64,000 nt of DNA from Labia minor (GCA_963082975.1 OY720345.1:633001-697000); one strand, 5' to 3'; counted from the stretch's first letter, positions 11,000 through 25,320 are shown. Notes: generated by a model not told the origin, from the sequence alone. A program made the numbers and translations.

Positions 11000-13183
11000 T
11001 AAAAAGAATAGGACGGGAGGCAAATTTCAATAAGGATGCTGTTGTTGCTGATGTCATTTAAAATTTTTATTTTCATTTGAGAAAAAACTAACAAAGGTGA
11101 TTTTTCAGAAGACTGGCGGAAATCAATACAGATTGAATTTTATAATTATTATCTATTGAGTGAATTTTTAAAAAAATTTAAACTATCTCACAAATATACA
11201 AATTTATATATATATAATTTTTGATATTATATAAATATATTTATTTAAAAATATTATTTGACCTTACAATTTTACAAAAAGTAAAGAAAAACAAAAGGAT
11301 TTAATTTTTTTTTAAATTTGATTAATATTTTGAATAAATTGAATTTATCCTTGTATGTGGTGTATGTTAAATATTGTAAATGATTCTCATTTTTATAAAA
11401 TAATATATTAACCGAGATAGATAGTTTTTCCTCTCTTTTATAATATTTATATACATTTGAATGACACTCTTCAAAATGAGATAATCATTAGATTTCAGAA
11501 AAGGAAAGTAACTGTTGAAAACATATCGAAATTCGAATTCCCCACTGTTTTTGATAATTACCTTCATTTCTTTTCATATAATTTCACAAATTTAATTTTA
11601 AAGGATAATTGCAATATATCTCATGAATGAAATAAGGAGTAGGTAATGAAAAATTAATTTTAGATGTTATCTATTTAGTAGATAGGTATATACATATAGA
11701 GAGAATATTATTATCATTTGTCTTATCTATCTTCCTATTTTTCTTATGGAGAGTCAAAATTAAAATTTTAATTAATGAATGTGCCTTTTCAAGCAACCTT
11801 TTTTATAATTATTAAATTCATTTATTCTTTTAAAAATATGATGCGAAATTCCTTTTACATTTTTTTCCTAAATATTTGTCCATCTTTTATGATTATTATA
11901 ATATGATTGTTATTTATCTAATATAAAATTTAAGGATACTTTAGAGAAGGGCAATTTCAAAATATAGCATTTAAGTAGATTTGGAGTAATTCAAAGTGAA
12001 TTGCCTTGATATTCAAGATAATTTTGTTTGACACATTGATAGAATAAATTCAATCCAAAATCATCAAAGTTGTTTTTAAAGAAATTGCAAAAATTTCTAA
12101 TATCACTCATGATAATCACTTCCTTTTAGTCGATTTTAGTCTAAAATGTGATGCATTGATATAAAATATCATCGATAACACACTCTCACAGACAAATGAT
12201 TTCGGGGGACATGTTTTTGAAACTAAAACGTGTAGATATATCCGTTAAAAATTTGAATTCGAATTTTTGATCAATTGTAATTCCAAATATACTTAGGTAA
12301 CATAAAAAACAAAAATTAAAAAAAATCATTCATTCATTTCATTCATTTTCAAATTTCTTTTCGGGCTAAAATGAAAATGAAAATAGTACATGTATAGAGG
12401 AATTCTAATCTACACTTTACTTATATAAATGGAAACCTTTAATAAAGTTAAAATTAAAAGTATAATTGTTGTTTAATATTCTAAGAGAGAGAGAGAGGGA
12501 GAGAGAGAGATTCTTCTCGTTCTGAATATATATAACTTTCAGTTTTTATTTCAATTCTTCATTAATAATTTAGGAAACATACCTTTTTCCAATGTTTGAC
12601 TGTCGTTCTCAAGGTCTATTAAATTTCTAAACATATATAAGTGTATACAATATAATACAAGATGTAAGCGAAATGTCTCTAGATAAATGGTTTGTCACCA
12701 GCCCACAACCTGCCAAGTCGGTCGCGACACCTCACCAATACAGAACCAATTCACAAATGCATTGGAAATAAGAAATATTCGATTCTAATGTTAAACTCAA
12801 AGTCTTTTTTAAATAATTTAATTCTAAAATAAAAAATGTAATGTTTATTAAGAGTTTGGAGTTTGGAGTCAAAGAGTCTTTGACCGTCCTATTGTGTAAA
12901 GATTTTAAATACTCCCATAAATTTTCTATAAATGGAAAGGATAGTAATTCTATACGACAGATGATCATAATTATTATTTTATATAAATAAAAGAGTGTCC
13001 GGAAATATTATGTATATTTACTTATTGATATTCAATAAATGGTCAGGAATTTTTCGGGAAGTCATTCCCCATATAGAATAATAATAATATATTATCCTTT
13101 ATTCATATTCAGTTAGTATAGTTTTATTTTTTTTTTTTATTTTTTTTTTTTTTTTTTTTTTTAATAATTACTTCACACTTTTT
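11000..13183. other. AT-rich stretch without recognised genes
   Basis: I see a (GA)n microsatellite at 12484-12510, a poly-T tract at 13126-13162 and short low-complexity open frames. A patch at 12690-12750 is GC-richer and unidentified. No exon with splice signals and family resemblance was found. Confidence 0.5.
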
Positions 13184-13806
13184 ACCGACCGACGATAGTA
13201 AGGGAGGTATTGTTTTCACACCAAATTTCACATGTGAAGATTTTTTCATATCTCCACGAATCATGCATTTTCTTAACAGAAAAAAGTATTTTTAGCATGA
13301 TGTCTGTCCGTCCGTATAGATGTGTACATCTTGAACGGCTCAACGGATTTTGATGAAATTTGGTATAAGTATATTTACTTAATGCATCAGTAGGATGAAT
13401 GGATCAACTTTTGGTGCAAATCCGGAAACCGGAAGTGGAAGTAATACTAGCGTTCGACGATAGGAAGGGAAGGATTATTTTCACACCAAATTTCACATGA
13501 GGAGATTTTTTACATATCACCACGAATCATGCACTTTGTATTGGTTTTATTCTCGAGAAAAATCATCTTTAATAGTTTTTTCTTAATTTAAAATTATATG
13601 ACCTCATCCAGCCATTCATGACGTCACAGCCTGGTCTTACATATATATTATAAATAAAATAAAATTAAAAATATTTATGCTCTATCCATATCTGTTTTTT
13701 ATTACATTAATAGATATATGAAAATTATTTGAAATTGTTTCTGTAGCTGGAAATTAATTTATTTCAAACCGTCGCGTCGGTCGGTTCGGACCTGGCCACA
13801 GGTCAA
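13184..13806 (+). mobile_element. HINE-1, copy 2
   Basis: This matches 1867-2462 along its length. ACCGACCGACG at 13184-13194, inverse repeat at 13775-13785, terminal stem-loop GACCTG-GCCA-CAGGTC at 13789-13804. Relative to copy 1 it carries about 50 extra bp near 13675-13725 and has fewer TCCG repeats. It sits just right of a long poly-T tract. Confidence 0.75.
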
Positions 13807-16618
13807 CTTATTTGTTTTAGATTTGATGAAAATCTAAGAAAAGTTAAAAAACCTTCTGTTATATAGCAAAAATAAAATATTATCAGAAATATAATTTTTT
13901 ATTTTACTCTAGTTATATTTTTAATCATTTTTATTTGTTAATGGAATTTTGAGATCTATACACATTTTAGCCAGCTTTCTCATTTATTTGTTTTAATTAT
14001 TTAATTTAATCATAAAACTAATTGAACTTGGCGTGGTTCGACGTTATGTTCAGCGGGAACTATAACCACTAAGCTATTGAGATTTTGAAAATATATAGGT
14101 ACTATGTAGTATTTTAAAATAATAAATATATATAATATAATTGTAAATAATTGTATAAGTATATAGAATTGTACAAAAAAACAAAATTTTAACAATAAAT
14201 TATTCCTTACCTCTCGTAACAAAAAAATTATCACATAATAATAATTAAAACGAATGATAACAGATAAGATAGTCATAGAAATATTGAAAATTCGAATGGA
14301 TTGTTATTGTAGTAGAGATGTAGAGTAATAGGAGTAGGGGGGTGGGGAGGAAACTGTTAAAAGGGGACAAAACGTTAACTGGTATCGTTCGTTGACAGTC
14401 GATCAACCCATTAGCATTTCTAATGAATGAATGCCTCGAGGGTCAATGCACGGCTACCGCACACTTGCACTTCAAACCTTTCGGGTATCGAACAAGATGA
14501 ATGACAAGTTTAAAACTTCTCTCTTACCTTCATCACAAGAATTCTTTCATAATTGATTGGCAAATTATTTTATTTTCATTATAATTTATTAAAATATGCA
14601 AGATCATGATGACTAATTGTGGTAATTCTATGGTATATTTATTAATGGACGATAATCAATTATTTAAATAAACCATAAAGAAAAAAAGACTATAAGTTTT
14701 TAATAACTAAAAAATGTTTTTGTATGGTTAAAAATTAAAAATAGTTTTCATAGAAATAAGGCAAGTGGAATTCTGGTTGTTAAGAAAATAACTAGCTCCC
14801 TTTATAGGATTGATTTAAGTGTAGGTAATCGCCCCATTTTAGTTTAAAATAAATAAGATTCGACGAAAGATAAGATTATACAATTAGTAAATTATTTGAT
14901 ATAGGAAATAGAACGAACGTTGTAGCAAATAGAAAATCCAAATTAATCTCTTTACTTGATTACTATATAATCATTTATTTTTATCTAATACAAAATACAA
15001 ACAAGGTCTGTTTCGAAATGATTTATATATTGAAAACAGGTATTACGACATCTTGCCATTATCAGTTCAAGTTAATTCAGAAGATTATATATATATATAT
15101 ATAGGATTAAAATGAAAAAGGAAAATTCTTCCAGTTATTAACGACAATTTATAATTTAATAATTAATAAATTAAAGAGATCTCTAAATAGGTACAATTTA
15201 AATTTATGATTGATATCAATTAATGTTGTATATTTGTTCTGACTAAATTAATAAAATTTAATTTTAAAAATCTTGTATTATAATTAGAGAATATTGTAAT
15301 TTAATAAAACTTGATTAAAGATTTTACAGAAATTTTAATGAAAACTAATATAACAAGAAAAAGAAACAAAAACGAAAGATGGATTTAATTTTTTTGGCTT
15401 TTTTTTAAAAAAATGATTTTAGTTTTGATGTTCTTTCCTATCAGAATTCAAATGGATGAGCAATGTTTTAGATGATTCTAAAATAGACAACTCTGTATTT
15501 TTATTGAATAATTGATAGAATTGTATTCCAAAAACATTTATTGGAAGGGATTTGAATAATGAATCATATAAAGAAGGGTGTGTTCTCTTTTATATCTATA
15601 TTATTATTTAATTATTTTTATTTTATTTTTTATTAAATGATTAATATTAATATAATAAAGTTTTATTCTGATAATTTTGGTAAATATTTCATTTAATTAT
15701 TTCGATTTAAAAATTATTGGTCTCTATTCTATATTTTAATAGCTTCAAGGTTTTTATGAAAAAAAAAATATTTCTTAATTGTGTTTTCATTTTGAAAAAA
15801 TAAAATCCAAAAATCATTAATAGATTAATGGTAAATATAGGAGTAGTTATTATTTAATGTCAGAAGCTTTTATATGTGAAGAAATATTAATGTGTCCTAT
15901 AATATATGTTGGCCTTGAAGATATGATCATGATATATTATCCAAGGTGCGATATTGGAAATGTTAATTACAATATTTTTGAAATAAATAATTATATATTA
16001 TACAAATTAACAAAAAGAGAATTTATAAGAATTTGTTTAAGAAAAATATTTCTATTAATAGTTAAAATAATTTATAAATTAAAATAATAATTTTTTATTG
16101 AAAAATTCATAATTACCGGAGATAAGAATTGGCTATTTTGTAAATATATACGTCATACAAAACTCCACAACCACTATCAGATAAAGAAAATTATGAAAAT
16201 GAATGTTTAATATATTATTATTATTATTATAATTTTGTAATAATTATACAATTAATGTAATAAAACATGTTTATTTAATATTTTTTTAGTAAATAAATCT
16301 TAAATAGTAGAGGATTTGATTATTTTATAGGAGAGATAATATTTTATAAATTAACACATATAGATTAAAAAAATATGTAGTTCACTTCTTTATAAGTGCA
16401 TATATACTATATTTTTAAAAGAAACATAATTTTTCACTATATAAAGAAAATTAGTTTAATCTCTTTTGGATATAATGATTTAATAAAATCTAAGATATAT
16501 TTTAATTACAAATGTGTGTGTGAGATGGTAGAAGAGATCACATCTATATAAATGATTTATTTAGAATAATTATATATACGATCTCTATCTCTCTCTCTCT
16601 CTCTCTCTCAATATATAT

Positions 16619-16651
<33 letters not shown>

Positions 16652-17719
16652 TAGAGAGATAGATATCCGTTTCAAGTTAGATTATCCTTCTTAATCTGTT
16701 TTGTTTTATTGAGTTAAAAAAAAATATTTGTGAATAAGTTCAAGTATATTTTAGGACATTTTTACAATCATTTCTTTATTTAGAGAATAGTTTGTATTTC
16801 GATTGTATTGATATTTCACACGCTTGTCTGTTTTTCTACACCCAGCACCACCCAAAGCGTGGAATCGTGCATTGAAAGAAATTTCGTGTTTTGCTAGTGT
16901 CATTTTAATTATAACAATAAAATAAACCTACTTTCTATTATATAAAAATATTTTAATATTAACATCCTATATTATGTGAAAATAACCCGGAAATAACTTC
17001 TCATAGTGTAATTAAAATATATTGTTATTTTTTCCAGATTATATTGAAAATGACCACTTTTCAAATTTGTATGTGTATGTTAATCTGGTAAAAAAAATCT
17101 AAATGAGACATTTTTATTTTGTTAAGTATTTTTATGATTAAATTTTTAAATAAATACATATATGTTGATAAATTGATTTAACAATTTAATTGATTTATCT
17201 TAAAAATCTAATAATAAACATATAACCAATTTTATTGTCTATCTAGTTTTATTATATCAAATTAAAAAGGTATTTAATAAACTAAACAATGTTATCTTTA
17301 TAATTTAATTAAATTTATTATACTATAATTAGTTTTAATTTACCAAATTACAATGTATAAGAAAATCTATTTTCAATTATTATATGTCAAAGTTTAATTT
17401 AATTTAATTGACAATTTAGAATATATTAGTTTAAAAGAATAACTATTCAAAATAGACATTGATAAATATATGTTAACAAACATAAATGAATTAGACAATG
17501 ATTTAAAAATTGTCAAAACTGGATCATAAAATGTTTTTTTGAACCTTTAAAAAAATCTTTAAATGTCACTTTTTATTTGTTATTTAATTATTATTTTAAC
17601 AAAATATTCATTTAAGAAAGTTTCTCTATTGACAAAAATCTGAATATATTATAATTGGATTAAATAAAATAATTTAATATTAGAAAAAAGTGGCTATCAT
17701 ATTTTAGAATATTTATTTA
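13807..17719. other. AT-rich stretch without recognised genes
   Basis: Microsatellites are at 15086-15103 (TA), 16588-16610 (TC) and 16611-16660 (TA/GATA). A slightly GC-richer patch at 14290-14520 could be an old repeat or a non-coding exon or promoter, but nothing in it is diagnostic. The 76-codon frame at 15857 is low complexity with no family resemblance. Confidence 0.45.
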
Positions 17720-17840
17720 CTAGCTGCTCAGAGCTCCTTCGTCGCTCTTCACATCTAGACGGGGGCTCCGCCCCCTGTACCCCCGAGTGGTACATAGTAT
17801 TTGGTTGAAAGTAGTAAAAGGTTTTCATCCATTTTGTTTC
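17720..17840 (-). mobile_element. Helitron 3' terminus, reverse orientation
   Basis: The minus strand ends ...GAGCAGCTAG (CTAG at 17720-17723) after a degenerate hairpin. Upstream on that strand are the CCCCCGTCTAGATG block and the CAAAATGGATGAAAACC phrase shared with 30520-30651 and 1530-1626. A piece of the same subterminal region lies in a SUDS3 intron at 44420-44470. Confidence 0.7.
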
Positions 17841-17942
17841 AAACAATGTATAACATAAAACATTCATTTCTTATTGTTTGATTATTTAAAATATATTTTA
17901 ATTTATTTAGTAAATTAATTATATATATTATTATTGAATATG

Positions 17943-18640
17943 TTATATCTATCTACTCGAAAGTTATTGGCAGCTACAACCACATTTCTCCTAGTGTCCC
18001 CGGTGACCTCATCTTTCTTTGGCCAATAAATGCTGGAAAGAAAAATCTGAATCTACTCTCATCTCACAGGATCATAGACCATGCGTGGCTCAACGGTACT
18101 CGAAAGTTCTTGGCAGCTACAACCACATTTCTCCAAGTGTCCTTATCCTGAACCTATGTTCCATCTCTCGTAAGTCATTCCCTCATCTTTCTTTGGCCCA
18201 TAAATGCTGGGGAGAATCCTATTCTCAAATACTCTGAATCCACTCTCATCTCCTAAGATCATAGACCATGTCTCACACTCATATAATACACAGGCAAAAT
18301 AATTGTTTTATATATTTTAATTTTCATTCCCTTTTATAATAATTTTGATGAGATAAGCCTCTTTACTGCATGATAACAGGCGTTTCCCGATTGCAACTTC
18401 GATTTAAATTCTTCGCAAATATTATTATCCTTCGTGATTACATTCAATTTTTCTACATATTCAAATTCTACATTTTGTTTGTTAATACTGCTCCTGTTTG
18501 TTTCTAAATATATTTATTTATCATTATTAATTTCAATCCTCATCTCTTTTCCTACCTCGATTAATTTTTCCTCGCTATCTGTAATTGCAATTGCCGATTC
18601 TCCTATTATATTTAAGTCGTCTGGGTAACCTAATATTTTA
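17943..18640 (-). mobile_element. two LINE 3' fragments in tandem
   Basis: The minus strand carries the LINE tail twice: a short piece at 17943-18085 and a longer one at 18096-18640 that includes the R-F-R-V-F-E-N-R-I region and the segment before it. Each begins on this strand near the same 3' phrase (CTACTCGAAAGTTCTTGGC-like), so these look like two insertions or a duplication. Neither frame is open throughout. Confidence 0.65.
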
Positions 18641-18899
18641 CAATTGATTTCCACATCTTACTCTTTCTTTACTACCTTCAAGATAAATTTTAAGATCAAA
18701 ATTTAAAAAAGTTTATCCGGATCTATTGAGTCATGCGTAGGTTTTACTAAAGTCTACAAAGAATTAGTGAACAGAAATATTGAATTCGCGGTTTTTTTCC
18801 TAATATCTGTCATAATGAAAATATCTTAATTAATGTTGATCGATTTGGCCTGAACCCGCAATGATATCGTCTAATATTTCCTCCGCCTATAGTTTATAA

Positions 18900-19110
18900 G
18901 TATTGTATATGTTATAATAGAGTATAATATTTCTTGATCATTTCATTTTGATATTTTAATTTCATTGCTTGATTTTTATTGAATATTTTTAATTATAATA
19001 AAATTTGAGAAAATGCAAAGTTAGAGACTTGAGACAATTTATAAAAATTAACGGTATAAAAGTATTGATAAAACTAAAGATAAATTAATAATATATACAT
19101 TCATTAATAG
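18900..19110 (-). repeat. dispersed repeat, inverted partner of 10430-10625
   Basis: Reverse-complement copy of the repeat at 10430-10625, sharing TTGATCATTTCATTTTGATA and the AAATTGTCTCAAG phrase in inverse. Family unknown. Confidence 0.6.
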
Positions 19111-19805
19111 TATTAATTTAAATTAATGGATTTATTTGATTTTTTATTATTAATTTCATTTATTAATTTTTTTAGATCATAGTTAATTCCCTCCCTTAAA
19201 ATAAAAGAAGTATTCAAATATAGAAAGAATAAATACAAAATAAAATTTAAGTTAAATATGATTTAAATATTTTATTATATTAATTAAAATGAGAACTTTT
19301 TTAGAATAAATTATTTAATTGAAATGATATTTGAATATTAGAATTTAAAATAAAAAGTTAAATATTATAATAATTCTTTGATTGGGAATTTCTTTTTTGT
19401 TTGTTTCTATGACAGCAAAAAAGTAAACAAATTACATACATACATACATACAAACACTCTCCTTTATATATATAGATTTATTTATTTATTTTTGACTTAT
19501 TAGTTCTTCTAATTAAGCCTTATCCCTAAGGAAATCTAAACGATACATTTTTATTTTTAAAGCTATTATATTAACGAATGTTTTTAAACATGTCTGTTTG
19601 TAGGATATGAAATTTTATTTAAATAAATTTTAATTTTTATCATCTGTATTAGGTTGTTACATCTTATAAAAATTTCATAAAACATTTATAAAATTTAGTT
19701 AAAATAAACTTCATAATTATTTAAATTCTATTTTTAATTTAAATGAAAATTGAATTATTTTCGGTTTATTAAATTTTTAAAGTTTTAAAAGTGTTTTAAA
19801 TATAA

Positions 19806-19950
19806 CCTGGAGTGTCTCCACTCGACTATCTCGCAATTGTTATTGGATTAAATAACATATATAATATATTATATTTAATTAATTATAAATTATAAATTAA
19901 AATTAATAAATAATATTTATTAAACCAACGCATGTTAGGCTCTTTCTTAA
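19806..19950 (+). repeat. HINE-2 5' fragment
   Basis: It begins CTGGAGTGTCTCCACTCGAC and follows the family for ~140 bp to the GGCTCTTTCTTAATGG block, then ends abruptly. Confidence 0.7.
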
Positions 19951-20994
19951 TGGATATTTGAAATGAATTAATTAATATATTCCAAAGATGATGATGATGA
20001 GAGCATTAAAAAATGAAAAATGAAATAAATGATTCAAAAGTAAGTATAGATAACGTTTAGACGTAAAAATCAAATAATTTAATCAAAAAAAAAAAAACAT
20101 GAATAATTAAAATATTTAAAAATATTCATTTTAATAGAAAGTGTGGATAGAAAACAAACAAGAAATAATATTTCTAGGTGTAATTAAAGAGAATGAATAA
20201 ATTACTTAATACTCTTAAAATACTTAATGAATTACCTGGCAAGGTGGACGGACACACATCACAACCGATCATATTCACTTTGCAATGTAAACTAAAATAT
20301 TTTATTAAAATAAATAAATTCTAATCGTATTTTTTATTTATATTCTGTTTTTCCATGAAATTTAACTGACTGGCTTATCGCACGATTAGAAGAAAAAAAA
20401 ACCATTACTGAAATTGTACTAGTGAGGTCCCTTCTACTTTTTATCTAAAAAAATAAATATTATTTATATTATAATAATAATTTATTATAATGATTAAAAA
20501 AATAATTTAAAAAAGAATATTGACTGATAATCATTTACTAAGAATCAGATATTTATTAAATTATATAATATATTATATATTAATTTATTATTAAATAAAA
20601 TTTTATTTTTGATGAATCTAAATATATATATTTCTAATGATATTATCACAAAAATAAAAATGTAAAGAAAACTTAATTGATATACGCAATGTGTAGATTC
20701 AATATCAATTTTCTATTTGATCCGTTCATGGATTATAATTGATATTTAAGAGGTTGTGATAAGCACAGAACAGAAAAACTTACTCTTCATTATAATAGAC
20801 AGAACAATTACATAATATTTTCATCGCGTAACTATAAATAAATTAATCAATGTTAATAAATAATCATAATAAAAAAGGAGAGGGTTGTAAATATACAATA
20901 AATAATGCATTTAATACTAATCACACTATATATACCAAAATCAATTATCAATCTAAGTTCTTATTTCTTATGAATAATATACCTAACGCGACTT
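19951..20994. other. AT-rich stretch, nothing recognised
   Basis: Only low-complexity sequence is visible. Confidence 0.5.
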
Positions 20995-21371
20995 ATAAAT
21001 TAAAATTAATAATTAATATTTATTAAACCAGCGTGTGTGTGTGGCTTTTTGATGGCACCACGTCACGTGTTGGCGCGTGAGATTTGCTGTGTTAAAAAAT
21101 TAATTCTGGTACTTGCAGTGATTCAATCAAGCTGAAATTCTATAAATAGCACTTTTAACAAATTTTCACTAATAATGTGAAAAACTATCAAACATATATC
21201 TTTATTTTTACAGTCACTGTAGAGGAAAAAAAATCAAAACGTTATAGGTAATGACCCTTTTCCGGTTGAGCTACATTTCTCAAAAGTTGATAGAAATCTA
21301 TGAATTTTGAATAATGTCCATGTACCAAATTTCATCATTCTAGCTCAAACCGTTTTTGCGTAATCTTGTCT

Positions 21372-21438
<67 letters not shown>

Positions 21439-21540
21439 GACATTTTTCTCAATCTTTGTGAAAATGGTTCAGGAACATTCAAAACGTATAAAAACATCAA
21501 AATTTTCGTGATCGCAAGACTATCTCTCTGGCGAGATAGT
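20995..21540 (+). mobile_element. HINE-2 copy lacking the extreme 5' end
   Basis: It follows the family from the TATTTATTAAACCAGCG block to the terminal palindrome TATCTCTCTGGCGAGATAGT. The CA repeat has expanded and merged with a (TA)n tract (21375-21434). The 5' CTCCACTCGACTATCTCG block is missing. Confidence 0.7.
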
Positions 21541-21661
21541 AAAAATTAATATTTATTATTTTATTATATTAGAACATTCAATGTTCTCATTTGAATTTGA
21601 ATTTCTATTTCTCTGGGATCTTATCCAAGAATATACTATTAATAATTACTTTACTACAGAG

Positions 21662-21858
21662 CAGTGCTTTCAAACCTATTCAAGTCCTATTTTTTTTTTT
21701 TTTTTTAGTTTAGATTGCTTAAATTTATAATTTTAAATTACTTTTACTAGTCTATAGATGCATTTACTAATGTTAACAATGACCTTATTTAATTATTATA
21801 ATTTATGTGTCACATTTTTCGAAATTCCACGGCCCCCCACTTTGAGAATCTAAGCTAT
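21662..21858. mobile_element. possible hAT-type MITE remnant
   Basis: CAGTGCTTTCAAACC at one end and a GGCCCCCCACTTTGAGAATC-like block near the other form imperfect hAT-style inverted ends. No clean 8-bp duplication is visible. Confidence 0.35.
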
Positions 21859-24240
21859 TTTTTTATTATTTGTGTATTCGCAAAATAAAGCAACGACTTG
21901 TTTTTTACTTAAGTGTCCATTTGGATTCAACCCCTGGGGCGCAGGTGGCTCTCGTTGGCCTTCGGCTTTGCTTTTCAGCAACAAAGAATTCCTCTCTTTC
22001 TGTCTTTAAAAATCATCTTCTAAAAAGATCCGTCTTAAAGCAAAATCAATATTTATTTCTCAATACCTTGTCGTTACTTCATGGAATTTGTTTGTTTTTT
22101 TATTTTTTAATTTTTTTTTTATATTCATTCAAGTGTTTAGAACATTGACCCTAGGATATAAATGATGTGTGTGTGTGACAGGGGGACTTTTATTAAAATA
22201 AATTATAATTAACAAAATAAATTCATATATTTCTTCTCCCTACTATCAAGATAATTTCTTCTAAACTGTGTGAGTGTGTCAGGTGAGTAAATATTTAATT
22301 TGTATAATGAAATGATTAAAATTAATAAGAATGACCAATTTATGTATTATTTTATTTTTATGTACAAAAGTCATTTAAGAAATATGTCATTTCACTAAAC
22401 TGCTTATCATTTATTTTATTGAAATACTTATAATTATTAGAAGCAATGATTGGAATTTGTAATTAACAATTATAATATATTCTAAAAAAAAAAATAGCAA
22501 CGATAAACTCTAAAATGGCATTTGGGAAAATAATCTTTATTTTACGCGAATAAATTATTATTCAAAAATAATATTCTTCACAACTTGGTAAATTTTTAAT
22601 CAAATTTTAAATTTGAGATTAAATAATAGTTTCATAAAAAATATTTTTTTCATTTTAAATTTTAAATATAACAAATTATATTCAATACAAATGATACAAC
22701 AGATAATGTTTTTTGATTGTGAATAAATATCAAAAAGTTTCAAGGTTTTTAATCTGACACCTAATAATTAAAGTTTGTTGTTATTTTTTTAATGCCACAT
22801 AAGTTATTTTGAAACTCAAAATCCCCATCAAATCAAATAAAAGATTTAATATCAAGGGCATATTTATCTTGGAACAAATTAAGTATCTCAATTATTTATT
22901 GCATAAAAAAAATTGATTAATATCTTGTTCCAATTTTATTTTTAAATCATTGGACACAATGATAATCTTAATTTAATTGAAAAAATATTTATTAAGTAAA
23001 TTTCTAAAACTTCTGAAATTATGAAATTTTTTATAAATGAATAATATTTTTTTTAATTAAATAAAGTAATAATAATTAATTTGTTTATATTATACAACAT
23101 TAATTATTATAAATAGTGTCATCTTACCAAAATAAAGTCAATGGTTCCTCTTCTCCCAAAATATGGCAACCTAGTAGGTCGGTTAATTAAACTATTAATG
23201 GAATTAAGTCAAATTCAATTTAATAATAACAAATATTTAAATTTTTTTTTTATATATATATATTATAGATATGTAAATTTATAAAAACATGTTTTTATTT
23301 TATTATCAATTTTTTGAGATTATATTTATTTTTAAATTTAAAAATTATACTTATAAAATTGTTTTTAAAAATAATATTAATATAAAATATACTATTTTAA
23401 GTATATCTACAATTACATGATTTAAACCTCTTTTTCTAAGTACCATTGACCATTACTTAAAAAGACAGTGGGTATATAAATTATTGGAAGAAAATAGTCC
23501 AAATATTACATATTACTGTCAAAGAAAACACACAATCTGTTAAAATACAATACAATTATTTTAAAAATAAATAAATGATAAATTTTCATGCATTTGAAAT
23601 AAGTATAAAATTATATAAATATTGTTGTTATTAATTACATGTACTAATATATTATATTGTGTGGAAATAATTAATTTTAAAATATATTTATTTTCAAAGT
23701 TATTTAAATATGACTATAAGAATATTTATAAAATAATTTATTATAGCGATATCTTAATTAAAAATTGTGAAATTATAATTATATGTCAAAATATATCAAT
23801 TACAAACTTTTTAACTATTTTATTATTTCCATGAAATAATATACTAATTTTAAGAGGAAAAAAAACAATTTCAACATAAAAAGTTTTTATTTTGTAATTT
23901 TTATTTGTATAACTTTGACTTGTGTTTCTAAATAAAATAGCATTCAATGGATTTTTTCCAGATTTGGCGAGTGATATTTTCTCAATGCCGCTGTTAATGA
24001 TCCTTAGAATTATTTTTGGAAAACAATTCCTAATCAGAAGAAATCCTATTTAGATATTAATATTTTATATTTATATTTATATAAAAATACAAAAAACATT
24101 TAAGATAATTAAGTATTCTAAAAACGAAGCATAGTAGTTTAATCCTTGCCTCAAATAAAGACCATTTTATTTTCATTTTAGAATAATTATAAATTTAGAT
24201 TGATAATTATAGATGAAGAGTGATGTGTAACGTAGAATAA
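21859..24240. other. AT-rich stretch without recognised genes
   Basis: The 92-codon frame at 21870-22148 has a normal-looking GC-richer start but no family resemblance and no splice partners that I can see. The rest is low complexity. Confidence 0.45.
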
Positions 24241-24244
24241 TGAT

Positions 24245-24412
24245 GTACCTGGGTGTGCTGCTCGTCGATGGGGGTGTCTGTCGGGTGCGGGCACCGGGGC
24301 GACACTGTCGGCCATCGCGACGCTTCCAGCCGCCAAACCTTGGCGAGGGGACCTGGGCCAAGGCGACGGCCATTGCGCCCCTCCACACCCAATAACCGGG
24401 TCTACAAAAACA
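24245..24412. other. isolated GC-rich island of unknown origin
   Basis: About 170 bp rich in CpG interrupts sequence that is otherwise almost all A and T. All six frames are partly open because of composition. On the minus strand ATG codons in good context (GGCGCAATGGCC, GTCGCGATGGCC) are followed by proline/arginine-rich reading, then CCCAG-GTACAT, which could be a splice donor. It could be a first exon with a CpG promoter, a transposon piece or foreign sequence. I assign no gene. Confidence 0.45.
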
Positions 24413-24605
24413 CAAATTCGATACAAATAGATCTTGAAACAATAAGCAAAGTTTCGATTTCACTTAGTTAGTTTTAGTTAGAAGTTTGCCTAACTTACAG
24501 GCGCACTACTTTACGAATTTTTTTACTTTTGAAATATTAAATTAATTTTAAATTGTTTATTAGTTGTTTTTTTTTTTTTTGGTATATTTACCAAATAATA
24601 AATAA

Positions 24606-24641
<36 letters not shown>

Positions 24642-24779
24642 CAAATTCTTTTAATAAATTAATTAAGTTTTTAAACTAATATTAATTCATGTGTTTATAT
24701 ATACACCATATATATTATATGTTTTAATAATAATGATTTAAATATAATAGAAGATTCGACAAATTCAATTAATGATGTG

Positions 24780-25320
24780 TGAGAAAAATTTATAAATGTT
24801 GGAAAAAGAGTTGGGGTTCGAAATTAATAGTTCTAAGAGACAAAATATTTAGTAGCAGAGAGGAATAGTCCTAACTCACAAAATCTTAACATACAAAACA
24901 GAATTTGAAATTGAAGAAAAATTTAAATATTGTACTTTCTATAGGTTCTGTAATCACGATGGATAATAATATTAGAGAATAATTTTTATCGAGGTTGAAA
25001 TCGGGGTATGCAGTAAAGGGGCTTATCTCATTAAAACAATTATCAAAGGGAAAAAAAAAATTGAAATATATAAAACAATTATTTTGATGTATTATATTTT
25101 GTGTGAGGCATAGTCATAGTCAATGACCCTGGGAGACGAAAATAGATCTAGGGAATTTGAGAATAGGATTCTTCGCAGCATTTATGGACCAAAGAAAGAT
25201 GAGGTCACCGGAGCATAGCAGGGTATTGCATTACCTCTATGCATCTCTAGATATAGTTAAGGTTATAAAATCAAGTCCCTGTCTAGGTGCAAAGAACACC
25301 AAAGGCGGTCTGAGCAGTTA
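24780..25320 (+). mobile_element. LINE fragment fused to a degenerate Helitron 3' end
   Basis: LINE sequence resembling 4649-5195 runs from about 24785 to 25270 (phrases for F-E-I-N-S and E-N-R-I-L-R-S-I-Y-G-P-K-K-D-E). It then passes into a decayed copy of the Helitron end (CCCTGTCTAGGTGCAAAGAA... GAGCAGTTAGT), with TTAG in place of CTAG. The LINE breakpoint differs from that at 5190. Confidence 0.6.

Noticed and set aside
15857-16087. 76-codon open frame
   Set aside because: Low-complexity A/T translation, no family resemblance and no splice context.
24173-24471. Four overlapping open frames on both strands
   Set aside because: All are open because of GC-rich composition. None has a recognisable family, so only the island is reported.
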